A stretch of 64,000 bases of DNA from Arthrobacter sp. Y81 (GTDB taxonomy: Bacteria > Actinomycetota > Actinomycetes > Actinomycetales > Micrococcaceae). The notes beneath the pieces were generated by a model. It had not been told where the DNA came from. It made no database searches and worked only from the letters and a program-made list of their open reading frames with translations. Shown piece after piece: positions 1 to 9,523 of the stretch (positions are counted from its first letter, which is position 1; each line of letters begins with the position of its first letter). The translations under genes and the position numbers were made by a program. The stretch lies in assembly GCF_002929335.1 (NCBI RefSeq), contig NZ_PJIL01000009.1:149086-213085 (forward strand), in the 5' to 3' direction.

Positions 1-617
1 GTTTCATCGTCACGATGGGCGCCAACCTCCTGATTGTTCTCCTGGGCATGATGGCCGCGTACGCCCTGCAGGTCCTCGGCTTCCGGTTCAGCAAGATCGT
101 CCGCAGCCTGTTCCTGATCGGCATCATCGTGCCCGTGCAGATCGCGCTCGTACCGCTCTTCATCGACTACTCCACCATCAACCTGCTCGACACCTACCCG
201 TCGATGATCATCCCCCTGGCCGGTTTCGCCCTTCCGATGTCGATCTACCTGTTCTCTTCGTTCTTCGAGTACATCCCCCGGGAAACGTACGAGGCCGCGT
301 CGCTGGACGGCGCAGGGCCTTACCGCATCTTCGGGCTCATCACACTGCCGCTTTCGGTCAACACCGTTGTGACAGTGGTGCTGGTCAACAGCATCTTCAT
401 CTGGAACGACTTCATCTTCGCCAACACCTTCGTCCTCTCCGAGGAACTGAAGACCATCCCGCTGGGCCTTCAGAACTACATCGGCGCGATGGGAAAAACG
501 GACTGGACGGCCACGTTCGCCGCCGTCTGTGTCACGATCACGCCCCTGCTCCTGGTCTTCCTCGTCCTCAACAAGGCAATGATCCAGGGCCTCGAAAGCG
601 GGGCGAGCAAGGGATGA
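1..617 (+). CDS. Sugar ABC transporter permease (MalG type), 3' part
   Basis: Inner-membrane permease of a carbohydrate ABC importer. The frame is open from the left edge, so the N-terminus lies outside the window; about 204 residues are visible. The EAA loop that docks on the ATPase is clear (EAASLDGAG, followed by a hydrophobic stretch), placing it in the binding-protein-dependent MalG/UgpE class. About four hydrophobic membrane segments flank that loop. The stop codon overlaps a possible ATG of the LacI gene (ATGA), so the two are probably one transcript and the LacI protein likely controls this sugar operon. The substrate cannot be told from this fragment. Confidence 0.92.
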   Translation, partial: FIVTMGANLLIVLLGMMAAYALQVLGFRFSKIVRSLFLIGIIVPVQIALVPLFIDYSTINLLDTYPSMIIPLAGFALPMSIYLFSSFFEYIPRETYEAASLDGAGPYRIFGLITLPLSVNTVVTVVLVNSIFIWNDFIFANTFVLSEELKTIPLGLQNYIGAMGKTDWTATFAAVCVTITPLLLVFLVLNKAMIQGLESGASKG

Positions 618-646
618 CGGGCGGATATACTCCTGACGGAGGGCAC

Positions 647-1726
647 ATGATTTCGCAGGAGAATAATTCGGTCACGCCACTGGGGGCGGCTGCCCCGCTG
701 GAACGTCCCCCACGCCCTCAACCCGTCACCCTCCGGCAAGTTGCCGAGGCCGCCGGGGTCTCCACTGCCACCGTTTCCCTGGTCGTGAACAAGAAGAAGG
801 CCGCACGGATTTCCGACAAGACCCGCAAGCGCGTGCGGGACGCGATCCGGGACCTGGGTTACCGGCCAAATGCCATGGCGCAAACCCTGGTCAGCGGCAG
901 TTCCCGATTCATCGGCCTGGTCGCCGACGCCATCGCCACCACTCCTTTCGCCGGCCAGATCATCCACGGCGCCCAGGATGAGGCCTGGAAGCACGGCTAC
1001 GCCCTTCTCATCGCCAACACCGAAGGCAACCGCGAACTTGAGACGGACGCGATTGCGATGATGCTCGAGTACAAGGTCCGCGGCATTCTTTACTCGACCT
1101 GGTTCCACCGAGCCACGGACGTGCCGGCATCTCTCCGCGAATCGGACTTCGTCCTCGTCAACTGCTTTTCTGCGGAATCCGGCGCCCGGGCAGTTGTCCC
1201 GGATGAAATACAAGGCGGACGTTCAGCTACCGAAATCCTTCTGAAGCACGGCCACCGCCGAATCGCGTTCATCAATGCCACCATCCCCGCCCCAGCAAAG
1301 GACGGGCGACTCCAGGGCTACAAGGAAGCGCTGGAAGCCGAAGGCATTCCGTTCGATGCGGGCCTGGTCCTGGAAGCCTATCCAGATCAGGAGGGCGGGT
1401 ACGGAGCGACCGAGGAACTCCTCAAACGCGATGTCACGGCCGTGTACTGCTACAACGACCGAATGGCGATGGGGCTATACGACGGACTACGCGAGCGCGG
1501 GCTCGCCATTCCAGACGATATTGCAGTGGTGGGATTCGACAACCAGGAAGTCATCGCCGCCCACCTCCGGCCACCACTTTCCACCGTATCTCTACCCCAC
1601 TACGAACTGGGCGCAGCCGGAGTGAGAATGCTCCTGGGCCTTGAAGAAGCACAGGCCACTGCCCCCACAAAGATCTACTGTCCCACTGTGGAACGGAACT
1701 CGGTACGGGCACTGGCCCCCGCCTAG
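647..1726 (+). CDS. LacI family transcriptional regulator
   Basis: DNA-binding sugar-responsive repressor. From the ATG at 647 the protein has 359 residues: a LacI helix-turn-helix at about 27-47 (VTLRQVAEAAGVSTATVS), a hinge with RPNAMAQTL near 73-81, then a periplasmic-binding-protein-like effector domain. I chose 647 because GGAGGG lies just upstream (638-643). The alternative ATG at 614 overlaps the permease stop as ATGA but has only a weak ribosome site; it would add 11 residues before the HTH. It follows the sugar ABC permease and presumably represses that operon; the effector is unknown. Confidence 0.93.
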   Translation: MISQENNSVTPLGAAAPLERPPRPQPVTLRQVAEAAGVSTATVSLVVNKKKAARISDKTRKRVRDAIRDLGYRPNAMAQTLVSGSSRFIGLVADAIATTPFAGQIIHGAQDEAWKHGYALLIANTEGNRELETDAIAMMLEYKVRGILYSTWFHRATDVPASLRESDFVLVNCFSAESGARAVVPDEIQGGRSATEILLKHGHRRIAFINATIPAPAKDGRLQGYKEALEAEGIPFDAGLVLEAYPDQEGGYGATEELLKRDVTAVYCYNDRMAMGLYDGLRERGLAIPDDIAVVGFDNQEVIAAHLRPPLSTVSLPHYELGAAGVRMLLGLEEAQATAPTKIYCPTVERNSVRALAPA

Positions 1727-1826
1727 CCACCACCCCCAGGCCTCGCGTCCGAAGGCGGCTGGTCGGCGTTGTAGGTCTTTTTTACTGCGTCTCCAGTGGA
1801 AATTCAGCGACGCTTGTAAATCCTCA

Positions 1827-1861
1827 TTGTGGTGACCGCCCAACTGGGCCACCATGATGCT
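1827..1861 (+). promoter_or_regulatory. Conserved leaderless-type promoter of GPP34 copy 1
   Basis: TTGTGG, 17 bases, CACCAT, 6 bases, then the ATG of the GPP34 gene. The same arrangement, with much of the spacer conserved (including CCCAAC), precedes all three GPP34 genes in the window. No Shine-Dalgarno sequence is present, and the spacing fits a -35/-10 pair that starts transcription at the ATG. The -10 match is only moderate, so an operator role is also possible. Confidence 0.5.
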
Positions 1862-2617
1862 ATGAACGCTGAAACGCCAAAGGCGGCGGAGTTGAGCCTT
1901 CCCCAGGCTTTCCTCCTTCTGGCTACGAACGACAAAAACGGCAAACCTGAAGTGCCCTTGTTCGCACTCAGGACCACGGTGGCAGGGGCAATATTGGCCG
2001 AGCTGGACCTGCTCGGCGCGCTCGGGCTGCAGGGGAAGTATGTCAGGGCTACCGGCGCCGCCCCCCAGACGGACTTCCAGCACGAACTGGAGCTCATCCG
2101 CGGCAAATCCCGGCCCCGCACTCCCAAATGGTGGGTCTCCGTGCTCGACAGCCGCGCCGAAGTGCAGAGCGTCTACGAGGGAATGGCATCACTGGGCATC
2201 GTGGAACATGTCGGTGAAAAGCACCTGGGCCGGTTCCGGCCCGTGCGGTACCCGCATAAGGATCACGCTCCGGGGGCGGCGCTCCTGGAAAAGATCGAGG
2301 CCGCACTCAGCGGTGCGCCGGCCGATCTCGAAGCGCCTGATTCCGAGGCCACAGATGCTGAGGCGCCTGATTCCACGAAGCCGGGTGCCGGGGCGCCTGA
2401 CGCCAAGCCTGATGCCAAGCCTGTTTCCAAGGGGCCCGATGTCAGGACCACAGTGCTGATCGCCCTGCTTCAAGCCGCCGGACTGCTCGGCAAGCTCTTC
2501 CCGGCAGCAGACCTCACCCGGGCAAGCGAGCTGGCGAGGGACTACTGGCCCACCCGCGCCGCGGAGGACGAACTTCGTCTGACCAGACTGGCGGAGGAAG
2601 AAGCCGCGACCTTGTGA
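1862..2617 (+). CDS. GPP34 family phosphoprotein, copy 1
   Basis: Member of the GOLPH3/VPS74 (GPP34) family; eukaryotic relatives bind PI4P on membranes, and the role of actinobacterial homologues is not settled. 251 residues. The N-terminal block (LSLPQAFLLLATNDKNG) and the LAELDLLGALGL helix are family hallmarks; a C-terminal helical block (TTVLIALLQAAGLLGKLFPA) completes the fold. Between them is a low-complexity linker rich in APD/KPDAK (about residues 153-193) that copy 2 lacks. The ATG at 1862 was preferred over the in-frame GTG at 1829 because both other paralogues align from this ATG. It is convergent with the HAD gene, with palindrome 1 between them. Confidence 0.88.
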   Translation: MNAETPKAAELSLPQAFLLLATNDKNGKPEVPLFALRTTVAGAILAELDLLGALGLQGKYVRATGAAPQTDFQHELELIRGKSRPRTPKWWVSVLDSRAEVQSVYEGMASLGIVEHVGEKHLGRFRPVRYPHKDHAPGAALLEKIEAALSGAPADLEAPDSEATDAEAPDSTKPGAGAPDAKPDAKPVSKGPDVRTTVLIALLQAAGLLGKLFPAADLTRASELARDYWPTRAAEDELRLTRLAEEEAATL

Positions 2618-2644
2618 TGCTGGCTTGAGGTGCCGGGAACGCCA

Positions 2645-2678
2645 GCGGACGACGGCGGGACGTCCCGCCGTCGACCAC
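2645..2678. repeat. Intergenic palindrome 1
   Basis: Arm GCGGACGACGGCGGGA around centre CG; the right arm departs at its outer end (TCGACCAC). It lies 27 bases after the GPP34 stop, between convergent genes. Confidence 0.85.
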
Positions 2679-2807
2679 TTACGCCGCTGTTTCGCGCGGC
2701 CCCCCATCACCTTGCGTGGGCCATTGAGCCAGATACGCGCCGCATTCACTGATCAGGCCGGGAGTCACCCTCATGACCGGGGAACGAATGGCTCTAATCG
2801 GGCCGGA

Positions 2808-3656
2808 TCAGATGAGGCCAAGCTCGGCGAAGGCGGCAACGAGGCCTTCCTGCCGGGGAGGAGCGGCCGTGCGGTCGGCAAGCGCCACCAGCTCCGGGAG
2901 CGATCCTTCGATGGCGATGCCGACGCCTGCGTAGGCGATCATCTCCAGGTCGTTGGCACCGTCGCCCACCGCAATCGTGTCCGCCTGGGCGATGCCCAGA
3001 TGGGCGGCGACGGCCGCGACGCCGTCGGCCTTGCTGATTCCGCGTTGGTACAGTTCCCCCGAATGCCGGCCCTCGTCTGCCACCGAATTGGCCACCACTG
3101 CAATGGCCCCGCCGATTTCCCTGACCAGGCTCTCCATTGCGACGGGGGAGTCAAACACGGAGACCTTGGCGAACGGCACGGCGGCACGGTTGGCGGTGGT
3201 GCGCACCGCCCTGAGGATGTCGGACGAACCCACCGGGCCTGCGGGTGCCTGCTCGAAGTGGGCGTCAAGGATGGCCCGCAAGCGTTCCAGCGCCGCGGGT
3301 GGCACGTGCAGCGCCTCCTGCGCTTCCAGGACATATACGGCGTCGTGCGCGTCCAGCGCCCGGACCGTCCTGGCCGCAAGGTCCGCCGGAAAGCGCCGGT
3401 CCACGAGGACCGTCCCGGCCACCTCGGCGTAGGCGCCGGCACTGGCCACGAGGCCGTCGAAACCCGCGGCGAGGATGCTCGGGGGCAACATTGACACCGG
3501 GCGTCCCGTGCACAGGAAGACCCGGTGTCCGGCCTTCCGCGCCGCCTGTACAGCGTGCACATGGCCTTCAGGTACGACGCCGTAGTCCGCGTAGGTGCCG
3601 TCCACGTCAAGGAAGACAGCCCGGACAGTTCCAGTGGTGCTCGGCGTTGCGCTCAT
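2808..3656 (-). CDS. HAD family hydrolase (Cof type)
   Basis: Haloacid-dehalogenase phosphatase of the Cof/IIB class, likely acting on sugar phosphates or other small phosphoesters in the cytoplasm. 282 residues. Motif I is DVDGT (17-21) with the nucleophile Asp17; motif II is in LCTGRP; the metal-binding motif IV is GDGANDLEM from residue 231. The region between holds the IIB cap. It begins at an ATG with GGGAG eight to nine bases upstream. It is a single gene, divergent from the APH-like kinase gene and convergent with GPP34 copy 1. Substrate unknown. Confidence 0.9.
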   Translation of the reverse strand: MSATPSTTGTVRAVFLDVDGTYADYGVVPEGHVHAVQAARKAGHRVFLCTGRPVSMLPPSILAAGFDGLVASAGAYAEVAGTVLVDRRFPADLAARTVRALDAHDAVYVLEAQEALHVPPAALERLRAILDAHFEQAPAGPVGSSDILRAVRTTANRAAVPFAKVSVFDSPVAMESLVREIGGAIAVVANSVADEGRHSGELYQRGISKADGVAAVAAHLGIAQADTIAVGDGANDLEMIAYAGVGIAIEGSLPELVALADRTAAPPRQEGLVAAFAELGLI

Positions 3657-3746
3657 GCTCCCGGATCATACCCACCCGCAACATCCCGACCTAACGGGTA
3701 CCTGATCACGACGCGCCTGCGCCCAGGGCGACCGAGGGCTGGTGAG

Positions 3747-3780
3747 ACTGACGACGGCGGGACGTCCCGCCGTCGTCCGC
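3747..3780. repeat. Intergenic palindrome 2
   Basis: GACGACGGCGGGA, CG, TCCCGCCGTCGTCCGC. The outer three to four bases of the left arm are lost. Unusually, this copy lies between divergent genes. Confidence 0.85.
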
Positions 3781-3883
3781 TTCCTGTCTGTGGTGGGTCA
3801 AGGCGCCCCATCTGGTCCCGGGGATCTGAACTATATTCGGACAAGGGAAGGACGGATTGCATCGCAGGAAGGCGGACCTCTGA

Positions 3884-4768
3884 ATGGCGGGAATGCCACC
3901 AGCCACGGTGGAAGTCAGTGACGCCGTGGTCCAGTGCCTCGTACGGGACCAGCGGCCCGACCTCGGCGACCGTCCTCTAGCGCGGGTTGCGAATGGCTGG
4001 GACAACGCCACCTTCCGGCTCGGCGACGACCTCGCCGTCCGGCTGCCGCGCAGGGCGGAGGCTGTTTCGCTGATACTGCATGAGCGGCGCTACCTTCCCG
4101 ACATAGCCCGCCGCTCCCCGGTCGCGGTGCCCGTCCCCGTCCATGCCGGCCAGCCGACGTCGGACTTTCCATGGCCGTGGAGCATCGTGCGGTGGGTCCC
4201 CGGAGCCGCCGCGGCCGACGTTGGCCCGGCAGACCGCGGGCCGGCCGCTGAAGGCCTATCCGATTTCCTCCTGTCCCTCCACGTGCCCGCCGAAGCCGGC
4301 GTCCCGGTGAATCCTTTCCGCGGCGTGCCGCTGGCGGACCGTGACTCTGCGGTGGTGGAACGGCTCGGGGACCGCGAACGCTACCCGCAGGCAGCAGCAC
4401 TGAGAGAGGTGTGGGCGCAGGCCGGTGCCGCTAAAGCCTGGGGTGGTCCGGCGATGATGCTCCACGGGGACCTTCACCCGGGCAACATCCTGCTGGCCGA
4501 CGACGGCTCGCTGGCCGGCGTCATCGATTTCGGCGACGTCGGGGCAGGGGACCCGGCAGTCGATCTTGCGGTGGGGTGGCTGATGTTCGACGCCGGCGCC
4601 CGCCACCGCTTCATGGAGGCCTTTGGCCCCGCAGTGGAAGGGGACACCTGGATGAGGGCCCGGGGCTGGGCTCTCATCCTGTCCACCGCCATGCTGAGCA
4701 ACTCCGACGACAATCCGCGGATGTTCGCCGTTGGAGAGTTCGGGATCAGGCAGATCCTGGAAGGCTGA
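3884..4768 (+). CDS. Aminoglycoside phosphotransferase family protein
   Basis: Small-molecule kinase of the APH/choline-kinase fold; the family phosphorylates antibiotics but also many metabolites, so resistance should not be assumed. 294 residues. The catalytic loop HGDLHPGN is at 194-201 and the metal-binding IDFGD at 214-218, both complete. The start ATG has an AGGAAGG ribosome site about 11 bases upstream; a second ATG lies three codons inside. No resistance genes lie nearby. Monocistronic, and divergent from the HAD gene. Confidence 0.88.
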   Translation: MAGMPPATVEVSDAVVQCLVRDQRPDLGDRPLARVANGWDNATFRLGDDLAVRLPRRAEAVSLILHERRYLPDIARRSPVAVPVPVHAGQPTSDFPWPWSIVRWVPGAAAADVGPADRGPAAEGLSDFLLSLHVPAEAGVPVNPFRGVPLADRDSAVVERLGDRERYPQAAALREVWAQAGAAKAWGGPAMMLHGDLHPGNILLADDGSLAGVIDFGDVGAGDPAVDLAVGWLMFDAGARHRFMEAFGPAVEGDTWMRARGWALILSTAMLSNSDDNPRMFAVGEFGIRQILEG

Positions 4769-4825
4769 CTCTGCTGCAACTCTGATGCCGGCGTTTTTGT
4801 CAGACCCTGCTGGCATGCTGTGGGT

Positions 4826-6319
4826 ATGGAAGGCGAAGCAGTTGCGGAGACGTTGGGGGCCATGGCGGCCTCCCTTGTTGCGCTGGCTGCATGTGCAGGT
4901 CGCGGGGCCGGGAATCTGGCCTCGAGTGCCAACCCTCTTCAGGACGAAGCGGACGCATGCTTGGACGGTATGACTGAGGCGGGCAGCATGGAAGCCATGA
5001 TGGCGGCGCTGAAAGTGCACTTCGCCGACGGATACGCTCACGCTGCCGCGGCCCTGGCGGCCCCGGCCGCTTCCCCGCAGGAGCGCACCGCCCAGGAAAT
5101 GGCAGTGACAGCAGAGGTGGCCTGTGCCCTGACTGTCAGCGAAAGATCGGCAGCGGCGTTACTGGCTGAGTCAGCCACCCTGACCACCCGGTTGCCCCTG
5201 ACGCTGTCTGCGCTGCGGTCAGGGAGCATTTCCTGGCAGCACGCGCGAGTGATGTGTGATGAAACATCGGGTCTGGACCCCGCCGCCGCGGCTGCCCTGG
5301 AGGCTCATTTCCTCGACCCCGAAGCTCGCTTTGCTGCGCGTGGCTGCCCGGCGGGGGAACTGGTGCCGGGCAGGTTCCGGGCCAAGGCGCGCAGCTGGCG
5401 TGAGCGGCACCATCCCGTAAGCATCGAAGCGCGCCACGGCAAGGGCGTGCAGGACCGTCGGCTGGAACTTGTCCCGGACCGGGACGGCATGGCCTGGCTC
5501 TCGGCCTACGTGACTGCGGATGTGGCAGCGGCTGTTTGGTCCCGTGCCACGGAAGCGGCGCGTGCCCTGCAGGGGCCGGCCGAAGCCCGGACTCTGACCC
5601 AGCTCCGCGCGGACGTCGCCGCTGACTGGCTGCTGGTGGGGGTGGCGGCAGGAACCCCGTCTCCCAAAGCACAGGTCCTGGTGACCGTTCCGGTGTTATC
5701 GCTCCTGGGCGACGTGACGGAACCGGCCACGCTGGATGGGTATGGTCCCATTCCGCCGAGCATGGCCCGCCGGCTTGTCGCGGATGGTGCCGGATCATTC
5801 CTGCGCGTGCTCACAGATCCGCGCAGCGGAGCGCCGCTGGAGATCGGACGCACCAGCTACCGGGTTTCAAAGGCGATGCGCCAATGGTTGCGGCTTCGGG
5901 ACGGCCGGTGCCCTTTTCCCGGCTGCAACAACCACTCCTTGGATAATGAAGCCGACCATCTGCTGGCTTGGTCCGAGGGAGGCGGCACTGGCATCTCCAA
6001 CCTGGGCCAGCCATGTCGGAGGCACCACAGACTCAAACACACCACAGCGTGGAGGCCGGTTGACGCCACCCGGGACCAGCCACCCGGCTGGATCTCACCC
6101 GCGGGACGCTCCTATCCCAGCGAACAACAGGACTGGGAACCTCCACACTGGCCGGACCACCCCGGGCGCGCGGGCGAAGACCCGGAGTGGGAACCGCCCG
6201 ACTGGCCGGACTTACTTGCATGGCCGGACGTACTTGCCGGTGCCACCGGTCTCGGACAGACCGGGCCGCCATTGCCGGTGGATCCCTTGCCTGACTGGGC
6301 ACTATCCATCGCGGCGTAG
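4826..6319 (+). CDS. DUF222 / HNH endonuclease domain protein (13E12 type)
   Basis: Repetitive actinobacterial family with an N-terminal DUF222 domain (roughly residues 40-330) and a C-terminal HNH nuclease motif (RDGRCPFPGC ... EADHLLAWSEGG ... CRRHHRLKH, about 355-410). The two CxxC pairs and the catalytic histidines are present, so the nuclease looks intact; the biological role of the family is unclear. The tail beyond the HNH is rich in W, P and D (repeats of EPPDWPD type). The ATG at 4826 is preceded by CATGCT plus six bases and no ribosome site, suggesting leaderless translation; an in-frame GTG two codons upstream is the alternative. The stop codon sits inside a 14-bp tandem repeat. 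Confidence 0.9.
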   Translation: MEGEAVAETLGAMAASLVALAACAGRGAGNLASSANPLQDEADACLDGMTEAGSMEAMMAALKVHFADGYAHAAAALAAPAASPQERTAQEMAVTAEVACALTVSERSAAALLAESATLTTRLPLTLSALRSGSISWQHARVMCDETSGLDPAAAAALEAHFLDPEARFAARGCPAGELVPGRFRAKARSWRERHHPVSIEARHGKGVQDRRLELVPDRDGMAWLSAYVTADVAAAVWSRATEAARALQGPAEARTLTQLRADVAADWLLVGVAAGTPSPKAQVLVTVPVLSLLGDVTEPATLDGYGPIPPSMARRLVADGAGSFLRVLTDPRSGAPLEIGRTSYRVSKAMRQWLRLRDGRCPFPGCNNHSLDNEADHLLAWSEGGGTGISNLGQPCRRHHRLKHTTAWRPVDATRDQPPGWISPAGRSYPSEQQDWEPPHWPDHPGRAGEDPEWEPPDWPDLLAWPDVLAGATGLGQTGPPLPVDPLPDWALSIAA

Positions 6320-6353
6320 GACCGACGGCGTAGGACCGACGGCGTGGGATCGA
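6312..6353. repeat. 14-bp tandem repeat across a stop codon (3 units)
   Basis: Three tandem units of CGGCGTAGGACCGA (the third reads CGGCGTGGGATCGA). The first unit contains the TAG stop of the DUF222/HNH gene, so the next unit repeats the same TAG 14 bases later. Confidence 0.9.
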
Positions 6354-6424
6354 CACTGCACCGTCCTGCCCGTTGCGGGCCCTATACTCAAGAGTCCAAT
6401 CCGGACGGCCTTATCGGGGGAGAC

Positions 6425-7219
6425 ATGGACGACGGGACTAATGTGCCTGCACACGAAACGCAGGGACTACCGCCGGTGTACCTGGAAGTGCCGCACCAAT
6501 CCGGTTTGTCGGGTGCTCCGATATCCAAACTCCTGAACACCGGGCTCACTGCGGCTGAAGCCCACATCGTCTCCGAACCAGCCCCCGTCCAGTACGCCTC
6601 CGCATCACAGAAACGCACCCGGGACATCTTGGGTGTCACGTGGATCCTGGCGTGCATTACCGCAGGCGTGATGCTCGGCGTCTACGCAGACGCGGCAGAA
6701 GGACCCTACCAGGGGGAAGCGGACTGGGCGCTTGTGGTGCTGGGAATCATCGCCCCGTTCGCCGTCGTCTTCAGCTTCTACCCGCATTGGCAGGGATGGC
6801 GGCACAAAAAACGGCACAAGGCGTGGGTTGCCCGGTTCATCGCATCGTGGCCGCTGCGCGAAAAGCTGGCGAGCGTGGAGGGCATCCCCGACGTGTGGCA
6901 GCGCATCACCGTGGGCGCCATGGCTGACACGCTGGCGGCTGATCGCGAGGCCATACTGCTGCAGGGCGGCGGCACTGCCGGCGAAGTTCCCGCGCGGCTG
7001 CTAACAGACACCCTTACCGCAGTAGGCACTTATGCCCGGGCAGCAACCCTGGATCCGGAGTTGCAGGCGGCGGCCCAGCAGGCTGTTGACCGGTTTAGCG
7101 AGCTGGCCGGACGACGGCGGGAACACACCCCGCTGTCAGACCCACCGTCAGTGCCCGGTCAACAGCTGCGGCGGCGCCGTAACGGACCCTTCAACGACGT
7201 CGGCCGCCTGCCGGAATAG
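6425..7219 (+). CDS. Hypothetical membrane protein
   Basis: 264 residues, not recognised. Visible parts: a polar N-terminus (1-65), two likely membrane segments at about 69-87 and 101-119, a basic stretch (HKKRHK) after the second, then a soluble C-terminal helical domain with no motif I know. The ATG at 6425 follows GGGGGAG; the frame extends upstream to 6344, but that region has no ribosome site. Topology (two helices with a large cytoplasmic tail) could fit a scaffold or sensor, but nothing supports a function. Convergent with the flavodoxin gene. Confidence 0.75.
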   Translation: MDDGTNVPAHETQGLPPVYLEVPHQSGLSGAPISKLLNTGLTAAEAHIVSEPAPVQYASASQKRTRDILGVTWILACITAGVMLGVYADAAEGPYQGEADWALVVLGIIAPFAVVFSFYPHWQGWRHKKRHKAWVARFIASWPLREKLASVEGIPDVWQRITVGAMADTLAADREAILLQGGGTAGEVPARLLTDTLTAVGTYARAATLDPELQAAAQQAVDRFSELAGRRREHTPLSDPPSVPGQQLRRRRNGPFNDVGRLPE

Positions 7220-7263
7220 CTGCCGACCTCCGGATTCATGGACATTCCCCTGGTCAAACTCAA

Positions 7264-7297
7264 GCGGACGACGGCGGGAAGTCCCGCCGTCGTCCGT
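7264..7297. repeat. Intergenic palindrome 3
   Basis: GCGGACGACGGCGGGA, AG, TCCCGCCGTCGTCCG. Sits 45 bases after one stop and 21 before another, between convergent genes. Confidence 0.9.
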
Positions 7298-7317
7298 CGT
7301 TTCCCTCGGGCTTCAAC

Positions 7318-7842
7318 TCACAACCTGTTCAAAAAGTCCTCCGCGAACCGCCTGACACCGTCCCACTCCGTGTACACGTAATCGTGCGAGGTGTCCGTGT
7401 CCAGAGTGCCCTTGTCACTGGCGATCTTCTTCATCACGTGGCGTTTGAGGAACCCGTACTGCGTGTAGAGAAGTGCCCCTCCGAAGAGTCCCACTTGGGC
7501 CGGCCGCCAGCCCGTTTCGGCCTCGAACTTTTCGACGTAGCTCTCCGCGTTTTCGGCGTCCCCGTGCGCGGCCAGGCTGACGGAGAAGAGCGCGGACGGG
7601 AGGCGTCCCAAGGCGGCGCTGTTCTTCCGCACGAAGTCCCGGACGTAGTCTTCGTGTTTGCCCATGTGGACCGACGCGCCGACGATAACGGCGTCGTACC
7701 CGTTTGGGATAGAGTCCCCGGCCTGCTTGATGTCCGCCGCGTCCGCGCTGTGACCGTGTGCTCGCACCACGTCCGAGATGTACTCGGCGATCTTGGCTGT
7801 CTGACCCTCGGTGGTCCCGTAGGGAAGGTAGATATTGGCCAT
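7318..7842 (-). CDS. Flavodoxin domain protein (HemG-like)
   Basis: FMN-binding flavodoxin-fold protein of the menaquinone-dependent protoporphyrinogen oxidase (HemG/YfiG-like) type. 174 residues. The N-terminal phosphate loop is YGTTEGQTAKIA (residues 8-19); VIVGASVHMGKH (about 53-64) is the typical second FMN loop, and the C-terminus carries the conserved W-region (TEWDGVRRFAEDFL). The start ATG at 7842 has a strong AGGAGG site nine bases upstream; longer in-frame extensions upstream are non-coding. No haem genes nearby, so the true electron acceptor is unknown. Confidence 0.85.
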   Translation of the reverse strand: MANIYLPYGTTEGQTAKIAEYISDVVRAHGHSADAADIKQAGDSIPNGYDAVIVGASVHMGKHEDYVRDFVRKNSAALGRLPSALFSVSLAAHGDAENAESYVEKFEAETGWRPAQVGLFGGALLYTQYGFLKRHVMKKIASDKGTLDTDTSHDYVYTEWDGVRRFAEDFLNRL

Positions 7843-8010
7843 TGTTGGCCTCCTTGTGCTGCCGGCCCGCGCGCGAAGAGGGCATCGCCTGAATGATCCA
7901 CGGACTTCCTCACACCAGTCTGTCAACGCGCGGGGAGGCTGCCGTAGGGTCGAACGTCCCGGAACAGGAGCCGGCTCCTGCCCCTTCCACGGGCACACGG
8001 ACCAACGCCA

Positions 8011-8044
8011 GCGGACGACGGCGGGAAGTCCCGCCGTCGTCCGC
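8011..8044. repeat. Intergenic palindrome 4
   Basis: Perfect arms GCGGACGACGGCGGGA and TCCCGCCGTCGTCCGC with centre AG. It begins 15 bases beyond the stop codon of the monooxygenase gene on the minus strand. Confidence 0.92.
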
Positions 8045-8059
8045 TATTGCTTGGACTGC

Positions 8060-8371
8060 TTAGAGCGCGCCTTGGTGCGCTGTACCGGCGGCGATCGGAA
8101 CCAGGCGGGTGACCTCCACGGGTTCTGCCAGGAGTCCCTCGAGCGAGGCGTTGAGCCGTTTGACGGCGTCGCCGGCGCCGTGGGCGTCGAGCAGCTCGGC
8201 GCTCTCCCACTTTTCTATCATCATGATCTGCCCGTTGGGTGATTCATGGATGGCGTACAGCTGGCAGCCGGGTTCCTCGTGCACCTCCGCAATGGCGGGG
8301 GAGAGTGCGGCGACCACCTGGTCGTAGGTGCCGTCCTTGGGGGTGAATGCTGCGGTGACAATGATGGTCAT
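8060..8371 (-). CDS. Antibiotic biosynthesis monooxygenase (ABM) family protein
   Basis: Small dimeric ferredoxin-like protein of the YgiN/ABM class, which includes quinol monooxygenases. 103 residues, the usual length. The conserved core is visible: EPGCQLYAIHES, then MMIEKWES and LDAHGAGDAV. It lies 81 bases downstream of, and in the same direction as, the ABC ATPase remnant, so it may have been the last gene of that transport operon. It probably still has its own start, with AAGGA about 13 bases before the ATG. Confidence 0.85.
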   Translation of the reverse strand: MTIIVTAAFTPKDGTYDQVVAALSPAIAEVHEEPGCQLYAIHESPNGQIMMIEKWESAELLDAHGAGDAVKRLNASLEGLLAEPVEVTRLVPIAAGTAHQGAL

Positions 8372-8452
8372 CGGTGACTTTTCCTTGTGTGTGGATGAGA
8401 TCAGGCTTGGTTTGAACTGCCAGCGTATGGCTGGCTTGCGAAGCGCCGCCGC

Positions 8453-9438
<986 letters not shown>

Positions 9439-9440
<2 letters not shown>

Positions 9441-9472
9441 GGCTGGGCGGCGGGACGTCCCGCCGTCGTCCG
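9439..9472. repeat. Intergenic palindrome 5 (at ATPase breakpoint)
   Basis: Inner left arm CGGCGGGA and full right arm TCCCGCCGTCGTCCG around CG; the outer left arm is replaced by sequence joined to the truncated ATPase gene. The damaged side faces the break. Confidence 0.85.
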
Positions 9473-9488
9473 ATCCTGAGAATCGCCG

Positions 9489-9523
9489 TTGTGGTGGCTG
9501 CCCAACTGGGCCACCATGATCGT
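9489..9523 (+). promoter_or_regulatory. Conserved leaderless-type promoter of GPP34 copy 2
   Basis: TTGTGG, 17 bases, CACCAT, 6 bases, ATG: identical spacing to the boxes before the other two GPP34 genes; no Shine-Dalgarno sequence. Confidence 0.5.

Noticed and set aside
3884..4768. APH-like gene as an antibiotic-resistance gene
   Set aside because: The kinase motifs are present, but the family is broad and there is no mobile or resistance context; function left open.
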